Shown: in pieces, positions 63,993-64,000 of the stretch | Numbering within the stretch: position 1 is the first letter of the stretch | How the letters are laid out: each line of letters starts with the position of its first letter | Assembly (NCBI GenBank): GCA_964036045.1 | Contig: OZ038384.1 | Location: 34,459,997-34,523,996, forward strand | Direction: 5' to 3' | Length of the DNA stretch: 64,000 nucleotides | DNA from: Eutreptiella sp. 'Long Island Sound 2002' | Taxonomy: Eukaryota > Euglenozoa > Euglenophyceae > Eutreptiales > Eutreptiaceae | Position numbers and translations under genes: made by a program | The notes under the pieces: generated by a model | Told to the model about the DNA's origin: nothing | Database searches by the model: none | Seen by the model: only the letters and a program-made list of their open reading frames with translations

Positions 63993-64000
63993 TGCCCGCG

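Noticed and set aside
58148-64000. rRNA or other structural RNA gene in the GC-rich block
   Set aside because: No conserved rRNA segments recognisable; low-complexity composition instead.

Overview
This is eukaryotic DNA made almost wholly of transposable elements. There is no operon-like gene spacing, no rRNA gene and no recognisable host gene. The evidence is several copies of a chromodomain Ty3/gypsy retrotransposon (LTRs, a primer-binding site matching the initiator-tRNA-Met 3' end, CCHC Gag, retropepsin, RT, RNase H, integrase), a non-LTR LINE with endonuclease, RT and RNase H, two pogo/Tigger-like DNA transposon remnants sharing a 62-nt GT-AG intron candidate, tRNA-like SINE-type heads, and very GC-rich low-complexity blocks. 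The host looks like a large, repeat-rich protist or alga. The Gag knuckle and polyprotein style remind me of dinoflagellate-type retroelements, but that is an impression, not a search result, and I would not assign a species.

Layout. 1-5,130: 3' part of gypsy copy A (+), running from RT into a long noncoding 3' region. 5,640-33,360: an inverted gypsy copy M (-) split by a 24.2-kb insertion (7,011-31,239) flanked by 5-bp CATAC duplications. Inside the insertion, a (+) gypsy element has been tandemly duplicated together with its M flank. Unit 1 (B) is truncated in integrase at 13,741; unit 2 (C) reaches its 3' LTR at 30,527-31,239. Unit 2's left LTR is further interrupted by a 5.03-kb GC-rich retroposon (15,588-20,618) and a 0.37-kb LINE-related retroposon (20,712-21,084). 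33,361-37,212: another gypsy-like element E (+), cut in RT. 37,213-46,698: gypsy copy D (-), with internal genes present but lacking its 3' LTR. 46,699-49,130: pogo-like remnants in inverted orientation. 49,357-49,520: a 3' fragment of the short retroposon. 50,529-58,147: LINE (-). 58,148-64,000: a GC-rich, strand-asymmetric block with possible (-) coding remnants.

How the parts work. In the gypsy copies the order is LTR, PBS, gag, protease, a methyltransferase-like NPPF domain, RT, RNase H, integrase with GPY-type module, chromodomain, long noncoding region with conserved hairpins, PPT, LTR. All copies carry stops or frameshifts. Comparing them shows which features are shared by descent (a UAG at the gag-protease boundary, a UAG in the chromodomain, the 3' hairpins) and which are private decay. 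Nesting gives a relative order: M, then insertion of the B/C ancestor, then the 8-kb tandem duplication, then the separate retroposon insertions in each unit.
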